DNA of 64,000 nucleotides from Caldisericaceae bacterium. GTDB lineage: Bacteria; Caldisericota; Caldisericia; Caldisericales; Caldisericaceae. This document shows, one piece after another, positions 38,304-48,250 of the stretch; the first letter of the stretch is position 1, and every line of letters begins with the position of its first letter. The notes under the pieces were generated by a model that did not search any database, was not told where the DNA came from, and was given only the letters and a program-made list of their open reading frames with translations. The translations under genes and the position numbers were made by a program. The stretch lies in the NCBI GenBank assembly GCA_027023025.1, contig JALVXB010000017.1, positions 56,077 to 120,076 of the forward strand. The letters are read 5' to 3'.

Positions 38304-40121
38304 TTATTCTTCAAGGCCTAATTCTTTTAGTTTTTCTTTGGTAGGTACTCCATTTTCGTCCCAGCCTCTGAGTTTGTAGTACTCTGGTAACATTACATCA
38401 AGATGTACAATTTGTCCTTTTGATGCACCGTCGGGCATAGGTTCTTTGAGGAATCTTGGCGGTAGAGTGTCGTCTGCTTTGGTAAGTCCTGCTTTTAGGT
38501 TCCATAGTCTTTCTAAATTCCAGATTCTTTCACCTGCTTTTAATGCTTCTTCTGTAGAATATTCAATTCCAGTAACTGCCGAAAGAAGTTGTGCATAATC
38601 GTCTGCGTCTAATGCAAATGAGCTGAACAGGCATAATCCTTCAGAATCTATTACTGCGGTAAGATCCTGGAATGTTTTTACCCATTGAGGTTTTCCTTCT
38701 GTAGTGAATGGGTCGATTTTTTGGGGCGTACCAAGAATTTCTGGAGAGATCATATAACCTCTTACATGACAGCCGCCGCGGTTTGAAGTTGCGTACTCAA
38801 GAGCGTGTCCCTGTGCGCCTCTTGGATCGTATGCTGGAATATCTTGCTTCTTTACGCTCATCGAAAGCTCAGGGTGTCCGTGTGCTTTCGCAAATTCATA
38901 AGAACCCTCAGCTAATTTATCACCTATACCTTTTCTATATGCGATTGCTTCTGGATAGTAAAGAATTGTCTCTGTATTGCCGAATTTTAATTCAGGAGCA
39001 CCGTTTAATTCTTCTTTTTTTAAGTAGCCTCTTTCGTAAAGCTCCATTGCACAAGCGATTGTGGCACCTGTGGAGATTGTATCAAGACCTAACTTATTGC
39101 AGGCATTGTTTGCTTTAATTACTGCGACGAGATCGTCTATTCCACAATCTGCGCTGAATGCCCAGCTTGTTTCGTACTCTGGTCCTTCTCCTTCTTCACC
39201 GTCTGGTAGTTTTGTTACACGGCCGCATCCTATTGGACATCCAAAGCAGGGTTTATTTCTTACGAGATATGTTTCTCTGAGTTTTTCTCCTGATACATTA
39301 TCTACACCTTCAAATACACCTGTTTGAAAGTTTCTCGTTGGATATAAGCCGTGTTCATCGATAATGTGGTTCAGAACCATTGTGCCGTAGAGTGGCAAGC
39401 CCTGAGAGGTAACACCATTTGCTTTGATTTTGTCCATTGTTAATTTTAGAATTTCTTTAAACTTTTCAGGGTTTGCAATTTCGGGCCTTTTATGCCCCCG
39501 TGTTGCAATTGCTTTTAACTTCTTGGATCCCATTACTGCCCCAACACCTGTTCTTCCGGCTGCTCTTGCTTTTTCATTTATAATTGCTGAAAATTTAACG
39601 AGGTTTTCTCCTGCCGGACCTATGCATGCTACTTTTATTTGATTATCTCCACCGAGTTCTTCTATAATTTTGTCCGTCGTTTCGTATGTATCTTTTCCCC
39701 ATAAGTGTGAAGCATCCTTTATTTCTACCTTGTCCTCTGTAACCCATAGATACACTGGTTTTTCTGATTTTCCCTCAATGATCAGAATGTCGTAACCTGC
39801 TTTTTTGAGTTCCGGCCCCCAAAAACCTCCAGAATTTGATCCTGCAATTACTCCATTTAATGGACTTTTTGTTACGACATCGTACCTTCCGCTTGTGGGT
39901 GATGGAGTAAGAGTTAATGGTCCTGTAGCAAAAATAAGTTTGTTTTTCTCTCCCAATGGATCTGCATCTGGTGAAACTTCGTCGTAAAGAATTTTTGCTG
40001 CATATCCTCTTGCACCAATAAACTTCTTTGCGATTTCTTCGTTGATCGGTTCTTCGCCAATCTCTCCTGTGGAAAGATTTACTCTGAGAATCTTTCCCAT
40101 GTAGCCTCCTAACATATCCAC
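38304..40121 (-). CDS. aor: aldehyde:ferredoxin oxidoreductase (tungsten/pterin enzyme)
   Basis: 605 aa; GYMGKILRVNLSTGEI, GPLTLTPSPTSGRYDVVTKSPLNG, GRTGVGAVMGSKKLKAIA, PCFGCPIGCGR. Confidence 0.95.
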   Translation of the reverse strand: MDMLGGYMGKILRVNLSTGEIGEEPINEEIAKKFIGARGYAAKILYDEVSPDADPLGEKNKLIFATGPLTLTPSPTSGRYDVVTKSPLNGVIAGSNSGGFWGPELKKAGYDILIIEGKSEKPVYLWVTEDKVEIKDASHLWGKDTYETTDKIIEELGGDNQIKVACIGPAGENLVKFSAIINEKARAAGRTGVGAVMGSKKLKAIATRGHKRPEIANPEKFKEILKLTMDKIKANGVTSQGLPLYGTMVLNHIIDEHGLYPTRNFQTGVFEGVDNVSGEKLRETYLVRNKPCFGCPIGCGRVTKLPDGEEGEGPEYETSWAFSADCGIDDLVAVIKANNACNKLGLDTISTGATIACAMELYERGYLKKEELNGAPELKFGNTETILYYPEAIAYRKGIGDKLAEGSYEFAKAHGHPELSMSVKKQDIPAYDPRGAQGHALEYATSNRGGCHVRGYMISPEILGTPQKIDPFTTEGKPQWVKTFQDLTAVIDSEGLCLFSSFALDADDYAQLLSAVTGIEYSTEEALKAGERIWNLERLWNLKAGLTKADDTLPPRFLKEPMPDGASKGQIVHLDVMLPEYYKLRGWDENGVPTKEKLKELGLEE

Positions 40122-40144
40122 CTCCTTGCTTTAAAGTATGCCCC

Positions 40145-40256
40145 CAAATAAAAATAGAGGCCGATTTGGCCCCTTTGCAAAGATGGCAGGCTTGCCAGTT
40201 ACCCAGCAAACCCTATCGTCTGCACTTCCCGGAGGGATAGATACAGATCGGAACCT
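40145..40256 (-). ncRNA. structured leader resembling the Moco/Tuco (molybdenum/tungsten cofactor) riboswitch
   Basis: Minus strand GGTTCCGATCTGTATCTATCCCTCCGGGAAGTGCAGACGATAGGGTTTGCTGGGTAACTGGCAAGCCTGCCATCTTTGCAAAGGGGCCAAATCGGCCTC: CCTCCG, GCxGACGA and GGCCTC blocks as recalled for the Moco motif; outer helix CCGAT/ATCGG; upstream of a pterin-enzyme gene. Confidence 0.65.
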
Positions 40257-40262
40257 TAATTA

Positions 40263-40290
40263 ATTCTAATACTAAATATAGTGTTGTCAA
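40263..40290 (-). promoter_or_regulatory. promoter for the aor leader
   Basis: Minus strand TTGACA (40290-40285), N16, TAGAAT (40268-40263). Confidence 0.7.
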
Positions 40291-40301
40291 GTTAGTATTT
40301 A

Positions 40302-40329
40302 TTGAAAAAAAATTTAAGTGTAATATAAT
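40302..40329 (+). promoter_or_regulatory. promoter TTGAAA-N16-TATAAT for the MoxR-DUF58 operon
   Basis: TTGAAA 40302-40307; TATAAT 40324-40329; SD GAAGGAG before the start. Confidence 0.7.
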
Positions 40330-40361
40330 ACACGAGTGTCAAATCCTTATGGAAGGAGATA

Positions 40362-41312
40362 ATGCTTATGCTAAAAGAACTTAAAAAGAATCTTGGAAAA
40401 GTCATAATAGGGCGTTCTGAAGTAATTGATAAAGTTATAGTTGCAACCTTAACGGGTGGTCATGTACTTTTGGAGGATGTTCCTGGAACCGGCAAAACTA
40501 CACTTGCGCGTGCTCTTGCGCTCTCGTTTTCTGCACAATTTAAGCGAATACAGTTTACACCGGACTTATTACCAACTGACATTACTGGTATTACGATATA
40601 CGATTTAAAAACAAAGGAATTTAAGGTTCGCTTTGGTCCGGTTTTTTCTAATTTCGTCCTTGCTGATGAAATTAATAGAGGAACCCCTAAAACTCAATCT
40701 GCTTTGCTTGAGGCAATGTCAGAAGGGAAGGTTACGATTGAGGGGCAAAGTTACGAACTGAGTAGACCTTTTATGGTTATAGCAACTGAAAATCCTATTG
40801 AGTTTGAAGGAACTTTTCCATTGCCGGAAGCGCAACTTGATAGATTTATAATGAAATTTTCTATGGGGTATCCAAGCAGAGAAAAAGAAAAGGAAATTTT
40901 AATTAAAAAGAAGGAAAAGTTGCCTATTGACGAACTTAGACCTGTTAGTGATGTGGGTGAATTATTGAAAGTTCAGGATGAAGTGAAAAAAGTTTTTGTC
41001 CATCCCGAGGTTGCAGGGTACATTGTTGATGTGATCCGGGCAACGAGAAACCATAGGGACCTTTATCTTGGTGCAAGTCCCAGAGCGTCTTTATTCTTAA
41101 TGAGAACTTCTCAAGCCTGGGCATATTACCAGGGAAGAAATTTTGTTTTACCTGACGATGTCAAACGAAGTGTAGGTGATGTATTAAATCATAGAGTCGT
41201 CCTTCGTGCTGATGCAAAGCTTAGAGGAATTAAGATTTCTGATGTAATGGATGATGTAGTAAAAAGCGTAGAAGTCCCCGTATTGGAAAACTATTCTAAA
41301 GAAGGTGCATAA
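40362..41312 (+). CDS. MoxR family AAA+ ATPase (second copy)
   Basis: 316 aa; DVPGTGKTTLARALA, LADEINRGTPKTQSALLEAMSE, ATENPIEFEGTFPLPEAQLDRF. Confidence 0.94.
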   Translation: MLMLKELKKNLGKVIIGRSEVIDKVIVATLTGGHVLLEDVPGTGKTTLARALALSFSAQFKRIQFTPDLLPTDITGITIYDLKTKEFKVRFGPVFSNFVLADEINRGTPKTQSALLEAMSEGKVTIEGQSYELSRPFMVIATENPIEFEGTFPLPEAQLDRFIMKFSMGYPSREKEKEILIKKKEKLPIDELRPVSDVGELLKVQDEVKKVFVHPEVAGYIVDVIRATRNHRDLYLGASPRASLFLMRTSQAWAYYQGRNFVLPDDVKRSVGDVLNHRVVLRADAKLRGIKISDVMDDVVKSVEVPVLENYSKEGA

Positions 41313-41314
41313 AT

Positions 41315-42523
41315 TTGACGAAAAGTTTTAAGGTACTTCTTGTCGTATTTGCGGTTCTCGCGCTTTTTTTGGGAGGTATTTCATATGTGATACTTAGCCT
41401 TGCCGTAATTTACGGTTTATTGTATGGCATTGCAATAAAGCGTGGTAAGGCTTCTTTGAAGGCAGATGTAAATACATATACGATTAAACAGCGCGATAAA
41501 CTCGATTTTACATACGATTTATGTGTGAACTTTTTTCTTCCGTTTGTGTTTCAGATATCTCTTGAAAGTCCGTATTACTTCGTTCCTGTGAGTGGCGAAA
41601 AAACGAATAAATTGATTGCTCGCAAACAATGCTTGCGGGGCACTATACGATATTCTGGTAATAGAAGGGGAGTTTATAAAATAGGTCAGTTTAGCATTAA
41701 TATTTCGGATCCTCTTGGATTTTTTAAAAGAAAAGTTCAAATAAATGATACAAAAGAAATTTATGTTTTTCCATATCTTGTACCATTTGAAAGATTGAAT
41801 ATTTACCTTTCTGACCCAATCAACGGACTAAAGGCGAAATATCAATTAAATATGGATTATACCTCGATTGCAGGAGTAAGAGATTATACTACAGAAGATC
41901 CTTTGTCTATGATACATTGGAAACAAACTGCCCACAGAGATAAACTTATGGTAAAAGAGTTAGACTTTACTGCATCAAAAAGAATAGAGATAGTAGTAAA
42001 CTTTTACAAGAAGAAATTGCAATTTCAGGATTCTGCCTGTGCAATTGCTGCTTCAATAGCAAATTACGCAAATGACTACCATTTACCATTTGGTCTAATT
42101 GTTAATGGGAAAAACGGGATTGATGTTTCTGTAGGTAAAGGTGACTTTCACCTTATACAACTTTTTAAGGCTCTTGCTACGGCAGACGAATCGGATGCAG
42201 AGGAAACAATTGCTTTTATTAACAAACTTCATACTAAAGTTGAATTTGGGAGTGAGATGTTTTTTATAGATCAGGATATTAGCGAAGAGTCAATGCTTGC
42301 TCTTATGAAAGTAAAATATTTCCTTTCGAGACTTAATATAGTTTTGCTTCCTGACGGTACATTTGTTCTTCCAAACGAAAAACCGCCACACTACTATTTT
42401 AAGGAAGCATACTACATGACGGTGCTTGGTAGGTCTAAGGAATCTTTAGCAAAGGAAGGAATTTTCGTTTATCCTATTTTAGGAAAAGATTATGCGAGTA
42501 AATTGGAGATGATAAAACGATGA
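41315..42523 (+). CDS. DUF58 domain-containing protein (second copy)
   Basis: 402 aa; SIAGVRDYTTEDPLSMIHWKQTAHRDKLMVKEL; downstream of MoxR. Confidence 0.85.
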   Translation: MTKSFKVLLVVFAVLALFLGGISYVILSLAVIYGLLYGIAIKRGKASLKADVNTYTIKQRDKLDFTYDLCVNFFLPFVFQISLESPYYFVPVSGEKTNKLIARKQCLRGTIRYSGNRRGVYKIGQFSINISDPLGFFKRKVQINDTKEIYVFPYLVPFERLNIYLSDPINGLKAKYQLNMDYTSIAGVRDYTTEDPLSMIHWKQTAHRDKLMVKELDFTASKRIEIVVNFYKKKLQFQDSACAIAASIANYANDYHLPFGLIVNGKNGIDVSVGKGDFHLIQLFKALATADESDAEETIAFINKLHTKVEFGSEMFFIDQDISEESMLALMKVKYFLSRLNIVLLPDGTFVLPNEKPPHYYFKEAYYMTVLGRSKESLAKEGIFVYPILGKDYASKLEMIKR

Positions 42524-43875
42524 TAGAGAGCATTATGTACTTTTTACTTTTGTTTCAAATTTTCTTTCTTCTGGATGAGCTATTAATTAGATATGTGCAT
42601 ATTTTATCACCTATCTGGCTAACTTTAATCGCTCTGGGAATTGTTTCTGTTTTTGGACTTATTCTATTTGTCGTGCGTTTTAGCAAGCTTTTTACATTTG
42701 TACTAATAATATTGATGGATTTTACGATAATTCACTATACTGTGTTTGTTAACCTTATTCCTTTTATAGCCTTGTATTTATACATTATAGGGCTACTTAA
42801 AGATAGGGAAGTTCTTAACAAAAAAATTGCTTTGTTTATTTCACCAATTATTGCATTTGGGTTTCTTCCCATTTTCAGTAAAGGTATTCTGGAGAGTAAT
42901 CTGTGGAATAAGATCCACAGCTTCTTATATTCTACTGGTAATTTTTCTCTTTCGAATCCTACTGTAAATCATATAAATTCTCAGGTCCTGAATAATGCGA
43001 GCAAGACACAAATTGTCAGAAAGGTGATGCCTGAAGTAGCTAAAAAGCTGCCGGGCTTTCAATCTTTTATAATATTCCTCGTACTGTTATTAGCAGTAAG
43101 TATTGGAATTTTATTCCTTGCTAAATTTTATCAGACAGAAGGCAAAAAAACATTTTATAAAACTCTTATTACAGGATTGTTAGGAATAGCTGTTGTAATA
43201 GTTGTTGCAAGTTTTGCATTCTTTAAATTTATCCATGCTGTACGATTTGCAGTTGAAAAAGCTGCGAGAAACTCTAATGTGCCACAAATTGGAAATGGGA
43301 ATAAGGTGCCAGGTTCAGGCTTAACGGTTTCGGTTAAAGAGATTCTTTCGCAACTAAATACTAAAGCTCTAAGCCATTTGCTGAATAACCTTGGGCTTCT
43401 ATTGGGAATACTTACGATTATCGGTGGTGCAATACTTTTTTACATCGTTTATAAGACTTTCTTTGTGGAGGATGTAAAGACTACATTCGTTTCTAAAAAG
43501 GAAGCAAAAAAGTTTGTAGATAACATCCGAAAAAAAGGCATAAAACAGACTCTGAGTGAAATTAATAACAGAGAAGAGTATGTGAGGTTTTTTTACTTTT
43601 CAATAATATATCTTCTACAAAAGAAGAAAATTAGAATTCTCAAGTACGAAACTCCAAATGAGTTTTATGGGCGTTTACAAAAAATTATCGAGGGAAGTCT
43701 TCCTTACTTTGACTTCCTTACTTTACTCTTTAATAAGGTGAAGTACGGTAACTCTTCAGTATCTGATAGTGAGTTTAGCTTTTTGAAAAAACACGAAGAC
43801 GAACTAATAGAGGCTGCTAAGAAAGTTGATTTGAAAGATAGAAGAGAAAAAAGAACTGGCAAGAATATTGCTTAA
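42520..43875 (+). CDS. polytopic membrane protein, DUF4129-like C-terminus
   Basis: 451 aa; N-terminal TM cluster and FYFSIIYLLQKKKIRILKYETPNEFYGRL C-terminal helix bundle typical of MoxR-DUF58 operons. Confidence 0.65.
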   Translation: MIESIMYFLLLFQIFFLLDELLIRYVHILSPIWLTLIALGIVSVFGLILFVVRFSKLFTFVLIILMDFTIIHYTVFVNLIPFIALYLYIIGLLKDREVLNKKIALFISPIIAFGFLPIFSKGILESNLWNKIHSFLYSTGNFSLSNPTVNHINSQVLNNASKTQIVRKVMPEVAKKLPGFQSFIIFLVLLLAVSIGILFLAKFYQTEGKKTFYKTLITGLLGIAVVIVVASFAFFKFIHAVRFAVEKAARNSNVPQIGNGNKVPGSGLTVSVKEILSQLNTKALSHLLNNLGLLLGILTIIGGAILFYIVYKTFFVEDVKTTFVSKKEAKKFVDNIRKKGIKQTLSEINNREEYVRFFYFSIIYLLQKKKIRILKYETPNEFYGRLQKIIEGSLPYFDFLTLLFNKVKYGNSSVSDSEFSFLKKHEDELIEAAKKVDLKDRREKRTGKNIA

Positions 43876-43880
43876 ACTTT

Positions 43881-44978
43881 TTACTTTGCAAGCGGAAATT
43901 TCACTATAAATTCACTACCTTTTCCTACTTTGCTTTTTACGCTAATAGTCCCGTCCATTGCTTCAACTAATTCTTTAACGATAGTAAGTCCTACGCCGAG
44001 CCCACCCTTTTCAGCCGAGTTTACTTTTGAACGAGAACGCTCTTCTCTGAAAAATCTATCGAAAATCTTCGGAATGTCCTCTTCTTTTATGCCTCTTCCT
44101 GTATCTTTTACGGAAAATATTGCGTAACCTTTTTCTTTTTTAACTGATATAGTAATCTCTCCTTTTTCTGTAAATTTGATTGCGTTACTCATTAAGTTAA
44201 TTGCAATTTCTTTTATTCTTTCTTTGTCGCCTACAATAAACACATCGCCATTATAAACGAAGTTAACTTTCAAATTCTTTGATTTTGCGTTAATCTCCAT
44301 TAGCTCCACAGCGTCTTTAACTGCTTTAGTTAAGTTTATCTTTTCGTGTTTCAATTCGTAATGTTTACTGTCTATCGCAGAGAGCCTGCTGAGTTCTTCT
44401 AACATACTCTCCATTCTCTCTATTTCAAGTTTTATGACTTTTATTGCTTTTTGTTTTTCCTCCTTTGTAAATTCTGGATCAGTAACCATTTCTATATATC
44501 CCTTCAAACTTGTTAAAGGTGTTCTTAAGTCGTGAGATACATTTTGCACAAGAGATTTTCGCATATTTTCAATTTCGCGCAAACTTTCAGCCATCTTGTT
44601 AAGTGTTTTTTCCAGATGTCCAAGTTCGTCTTCCTGGTTAACATTTATCCTGGCAGTGTAGTCTCCTTCTGAGATGCGCTTTGCAAAGTTCTCCATTTCT
44701 TTTAGTGGTGAAGATACGATTTTAGATAAGAATAGGGCAAGCAGGGTTCCCATCAGAATTGTTATAATTCCAGACCATATAAGGGCGTTTTTCATTGCGT
44801 GCAAAAACGAACGGCCCTTTGGAGTAACAAAGATAAGATAACCTTCACCCATTCCGCCCTTTATAATAATTTCTGAGAACTGTTTACCCAGATACATGTT
44901 CACGAAGAAGAGAGCAAAGAAAATTACTACTATTACGATGAGGATGTAACTCAGAATAAGTTTTGTTCTAAATTTCAT
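43881..44978 (-). CDS. sensor histidine kinase (HAMP, HisKA, HATPase_c)
   Basis: 365 aa; NVSHDLRTPLTSLKGYIEM, DTGRGIKEEDIPKIFDRF, GGLGVGLTIVKELVEA. Confidence 0.95.
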   Translation of the reverse strand: MKFRTKLILSYILIVIVVIFFALFFVNMYLGKQFSEIIIKGGMGEGYLIFVTPKGRSFLHAMKNALIWSGIITILMGTLLALFLSKIVSSPLKEMENFAKRISEGDYTARINVNQEDELGHLEKTLNKMAESLREIENMRKSLVQNVSHDLRTPLTSLKGYIEMVTDPEFTKEEKQKAIKVIKLEIERMESMLEELSRLSAIDSKHYELKHEKINLTKAVKDAVELMEINAKSKNLKVNFVYNGDVFIVGDKERIKEIAINLMSNAIKFTEKGEITISVKKEKGYAIFSVKDTGRGIKEEDIPKIFDRFFREERSRSKVNSAEKGGLGVGLTIVKELVEAMDGTISVKSKVGKGSEFIVKFPLAK

Positions 44979-45646
44979 TTTTTAAGTCTGTAGCCTGCTC
45001 CGTAAACTGACTCTATGTACTTAGGGGATTTAGGATTATCACCCAATTTTTTTCTAATGTTTTTGATGTATACATCGATCGTTCTGTCAAATACGACATC
45101 GTCGTATTCCGTATATATTGCGTCCATTATGTTTTCCCTGCTAAAAACTGTACCTGGTTTTTGTGCCAACGCAAAAAGAATTTTAAACTCTTTTACCGTA
45201 AGGGGAATTTCTTTGCCGCTCTGGTATACTCGCATTTCTCCTGGATGGATTTCGAGATCTTTGAACTTTATGATTTTTTCGTCAGGATATGTGCGTTTTA
45301 TCAAGTTCTGAATTCTTAAAACGAGTTCTTTAGGGCTAAATGGTTTAGTTACATAGTCGTCTGCTCCCGTTTCCAGACCTTTAATCCTGTCGTATTCTTC
45401 AACCTTTGCGGTGAGCATAATAATTGGAACATTTGAATTTTTTCTAATTTCTTTTGCAACTTCAATTCCGTCTACTAAAGGAAGCATCAAATCCAGGACT
45501 ATAAGATGGGGTTTTTCGCTTTCGAATTTGTTCAAGGCCTCAGCTCCATTGCATGCTTTAATTACTTCGAAACCTGCCTTCCTGAGGTACATCTCGAGTA
45601 AATTTTGAATGTTTTCGTCGTCTTCTACTATAAGTATTTTTTTCAT
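44975..45646 (-). CDS. OmpR-family response regulator
   Basis: 223 aa; KILIVEDDENIQ, LIVLDLMLPLVDG, winged-helix C-terminus YIESVYGAGYRLKK. Confidence 0.96.
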   Translation of the reverse strand: MKKILIVEDDENIQNLLEMYLRKAGFEVIKACNGAEALNKFESEKPHLIVLDLMLPLVDGIEVAKEIRKNSNVPIIMLTAKVEEYDRIKGLETGADDYVTKPFSPKELVLRIQNLIKRTYPDEKIIKFKDLEIHPGEMRVYQSGKEIPLTVKEFKILFALAQKPGTVFSRENIMDAIYTEYDDVVFDRTIDVYIKNIRKKLGDNPKSPKYIESVYGAGYRLKK

Positions 45647-45724
45647 ACTTTTATATTATAGCAAAATTATGAATAAATTTTGAATGTAGAGTAGAAGAAT
45701 TACCAGTGTTTCTAGCGCTTGATG

Positions 45725-45752
45725 TTGACGAAAGATTCGTTTATGATATTAT
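45725..45752 (+). promoter_or_regulatory. promoter TTGACG-N16-TATTAT upstream of efp
   Basis: TTGACG 45725-45730; TATTAT 45747-45752. Confidence 0.6.
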
Positions 45753-45793
45753 TATTAACGAGATAATTTACGATATAGTAAGGAGGAAAACTT

Positions 45794-46357
45794 ATGATTT
45801 CGGCAAATGATTTAAGAGCAGGTGTAACTTTTGAACTTAACGGTGAATTGTATGTAGTTATATCATTTCAACACATAAAGCCTGGAAAAGGCTCTCCTTT
45901 TGTAAGGCTAAAAATTAAAAGCCTTGAAAGTGGAAATGTAATTGAAAAGACATTTAGGCCAGAAGAAAAGTTTAAAAAAGCTTTTCTTGAAAGAAAAACT
46001 ATGCAGTACCTCTATAGGGAGGGTGAGAACTTTGTTTTTATGGACATGAATACCTACGATCAGGTATACCTATCGCCACAGGAAGTAGGTGATGCAGTTA
46101 ACTACCTTAAGGACAATCTTGAACTTACGATAGTCTTTTACCAGGAAAGGCCAGTTTCCGTAGAACTTCCAACATTTGTGGAATTAGAGGTAACGCATAC
46201 GGAGCCTGGCGTAAAAGGTGATACCGCAACTACTGCGATGAAACCTGCAATCCTGGAAACAGGATATAAAGTTAATGTTCCCCTGTTTATAAATGAAGGT
46301 GATGTGATAAAAGTAGATACGAGGACAGGAGAATACCTTGAAAGGGTGAGTAAGTGA
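45794..46357 (+). CDS. efp: elongation factor P
   Basis: 187 aa; ISANDLRAGVTFELNGELYVVISFQHIKPGKGSPFVRLKIKSLESGNVIEKTFRPEEKF. Confidence 0.97.
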   Translation: MISANDLRAGVTFELNGELYVVISFQHIKPGKGSPFVRLKIKSLESGNVIEKTFRPEEKFKKAFLERKTMQYLYREGENFVFMDMNTYDQVYLSPQEVGDAVNYLKDNLELTIVFYQERPVSVELPTFVELEVTHTEPGVKGDTATTAMKPAILETGYKVNVPLFINEGDVIKVDTRTGEYLERVSK

Positions 46358-46686
46358 TGGGTAAAGTTGTGATAACTGACGATGCTATAGAATCTATAAT
46401 TTTGAATGCTACGCTTTCAGTGGAGGGCGTGGCAGATACCTGGAGAGGGATAGAAGAATACATACCTTACTTAAATAAAGATAAGAAACATACACACGGT
46501 ATTGACTTTGTTCTTCAGGATAATATCGTAAGTGCAAATGTGTTTGTCGTAGCAAAATACGATTTTAACTTAAAGAAAATTGGGGAAGACATTCAAGCAA
46601 ATATAAAGTCGCAGGTAGAAAGTATGACTCCTTTTAAAGTGGGTACAATAAATGTAATAATAGAAGACATTGCTTATGAAAGTTAG
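46357..46686 (+). CDS. Asp23/Gls24 (YqhY-like) family protein
   Basis: IILNATLSVEGVADTW and C-terminal TINVIIEDI; between efp and nusB as in B. subtilis yqhY. Confidence 0.82.
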   Translation: MGKVVITDDAIESIILNATLSVEGVADTWRGIEEYIPYLNKDKKHTHGIDFVLQDNIVSANVFVVAKYDFNLKKIGEDIQANIKSQVESMTPFKVGTINVIIEDIAYES

Positions 46687-47089
46687 AAAAAAAGCGCGAG
46701 AGGTTGCCTTTAAGATACTTTTTGCCGTTGATGTGGGCAAGAACGCATTGCCAGATGTAGTGGCTTCTATGCAAAACGAGTCGCCTGTAGTTATGGAACT
46801 TGCTTTAAAACTCGTAAAAGGTGTTCTTGGGGACATTGTAAAACTGGATAATAAAATAATACCACTGTTAGAAAATTGGGAATTTAACAGGATCAGTGCA
46901 ACTGATAGAAACTTGTTGAGACTTGCTTTGTACGAAATTGATTATATGAAAAATGAAGATCCCGGACTCGTCGTATACGAGGCAGTTGAACTATCTAAAA
47001 AGTACGGTACCGAAAAGTCCAGAGAGTTTGTCAATGGGATTCTAAGGAGTTATTTGAGGCAAAAAGAAAGTGAAAAAGAAAAGACTTGA
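46676..47089 (+). CDS. nusB: transcription antitermination factor NusB
   Basis: [18 protein letters not shown]...[19 protein letters not shown]...[24 protein letters not shown]. Confidence 0.94.
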   Translation: MKVRKKAREVAFKILFAVDVGKNALPDVVASMQNESPVVMELALKLVKGVLGDIVKLDNKIIPLLENWEFNRISATDRNLLRLALYEIDYMKNEDPGLVVYEAVELSKKYGTEKSREFVNGILRSYLRQKESEKEKT

Positions 47090-47345
47090 AGCGCGTGTGT
47101 ATGGATTTGTTCAGGGTGTAGGGTTTCGCTATTTCGTTAAGCGTAATGCGTTAAGGCTTGGCCTTAACGGATATGCTAAAAATCTTCCTGATGGAAGTGT
47201 GGAAGTAGTTGCTGAAGGAAGCGAAGAATCTCTTCTGAAACTTTTGGAATACTTGAGGCAAGGAAACTCTTACTCCAGAGTAGAAAGAGTGGATTACTCG
47301 TTTAAAGATGCTCGCAATGAAGTAATAGGTTTTGAAACTTATTAG
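47070..47345 (+). CDS. acyP: acylphosphatase
   Basis: 91 aa; [43 protein letters not shown]. Confidence 0.95.
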   Translation: MKKKRLEARVYGFVQGVGFRYFVKRNALRLGLNGYAKNLPDGSVEVVAEGSEESLLKLLEYLRQGNSYSRVERVDYSFKDARNEVIGFETY

Positions 47346-47359
47346 GGGGTGAGCGAGAT

Positions 47360-48250
47360 ATGGATATTAAAGTATATCTTGAGGATAAGAAAAAGTTCTT
47401 CGATAATGTAATCGAAACGATGATAGAACCTTTAAAGGAACATTCTGTTCTTTATGCTGCGATGTCCTATAGTTTGCTCTCAGGTGGAAAAAGAATCAGA
47501 CCCATTCTTATGTATTCGACATTTAAGTCGCTTAGTGAGAACGAGGAGGCTATACTACCGTTTGCGGTTGCTATAGAAATGATTCACACTTACTCTCTTA
47601 TACACGACGACTTACCTATTATGGATAACAGTAACTTAAGGAGAGGTAAACCTACCTGCCATAAGGTTTACGGCGAGGACATGGCGTTACTTGCTGGTGA
47701 TGCTTTAATTTCGCTTGCTTTTGAGATAATTTCAAATCCGTCCAATCAAAAGAACTTCTCTTCTGATAAAATTCTTTCGGTTGTTTATGATTTCGGCGTA
47801 TTAACCGGAATAAAAGGGTTGGTAGGTGGACAGGTTATGGACATCGTAACGAGTGGCGCAGAGAGCGTAGACGAAGAAACTATATTGTACATAGAACGAA
47901 AAAAAACCGCGTCTCTTATAACGCTTGCCGTTAGAAGCGGAGGTATTCTTGGCGGAGCAGACGATAAAGAAGTTGATGCCTTAACGAATTTCGGTACTAA
48001 TCTGGGCATAAGTTATCAAATTGTAGACGATATTTTAGATGCTACTTCTACTGAAGAGGTTTTAGGAAAGGATACTGGACAGGATAAGAAAAACTTAAAA
48101 GCTACTTTTGTTGCTCTTTATGGGGTTGAGCGGGCTAAGGGAATTGCCAATGAATTTGTAGAGAAGGCAATTAGTTTTTTAGAACCGTATGGTAAAAAGT
48201 ACGATCTCCTTGCTGAAATTGCAAGATTCTCTCTGGAGAGAATTAAATGA
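47360..48250 (+). CDS. ispA: polyprenyl (farnesyl/geranylgeranyl) diphosphate synthase
   Basis: 296 aa; GGKRIRPIL, HTYSLIHDDLPIMDNSNLRRGKPTCHKVYGEDMALLAGDAL, YQIVDDILD. Confidence 0.94.
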   Translation: MDIKVYLEDKKKFFDNVIETMIEPLKEHSVLYAAMSYSLLSGGKRIRPILMYSTFKSLSENEEAILPFAVAIEMIHTYSLIHDDLPIMDNSNLRRGKPTCHKVYGEDMALLAGDALISLAFEIISNPSNQKNFSSDKILSVVYDFGVLTGIKGLVGGQVMDIVTSGAESVDEETILYIERKKTASLITLAVRSGGILGGADDKEVDALTNFGTNLGISYQIVDDILDATSTEEVLGKDTGQDKKNLKATFVALYGVERAKGIANEFVEKAISFLEPYGKKYDLLAEIARFSLERIK

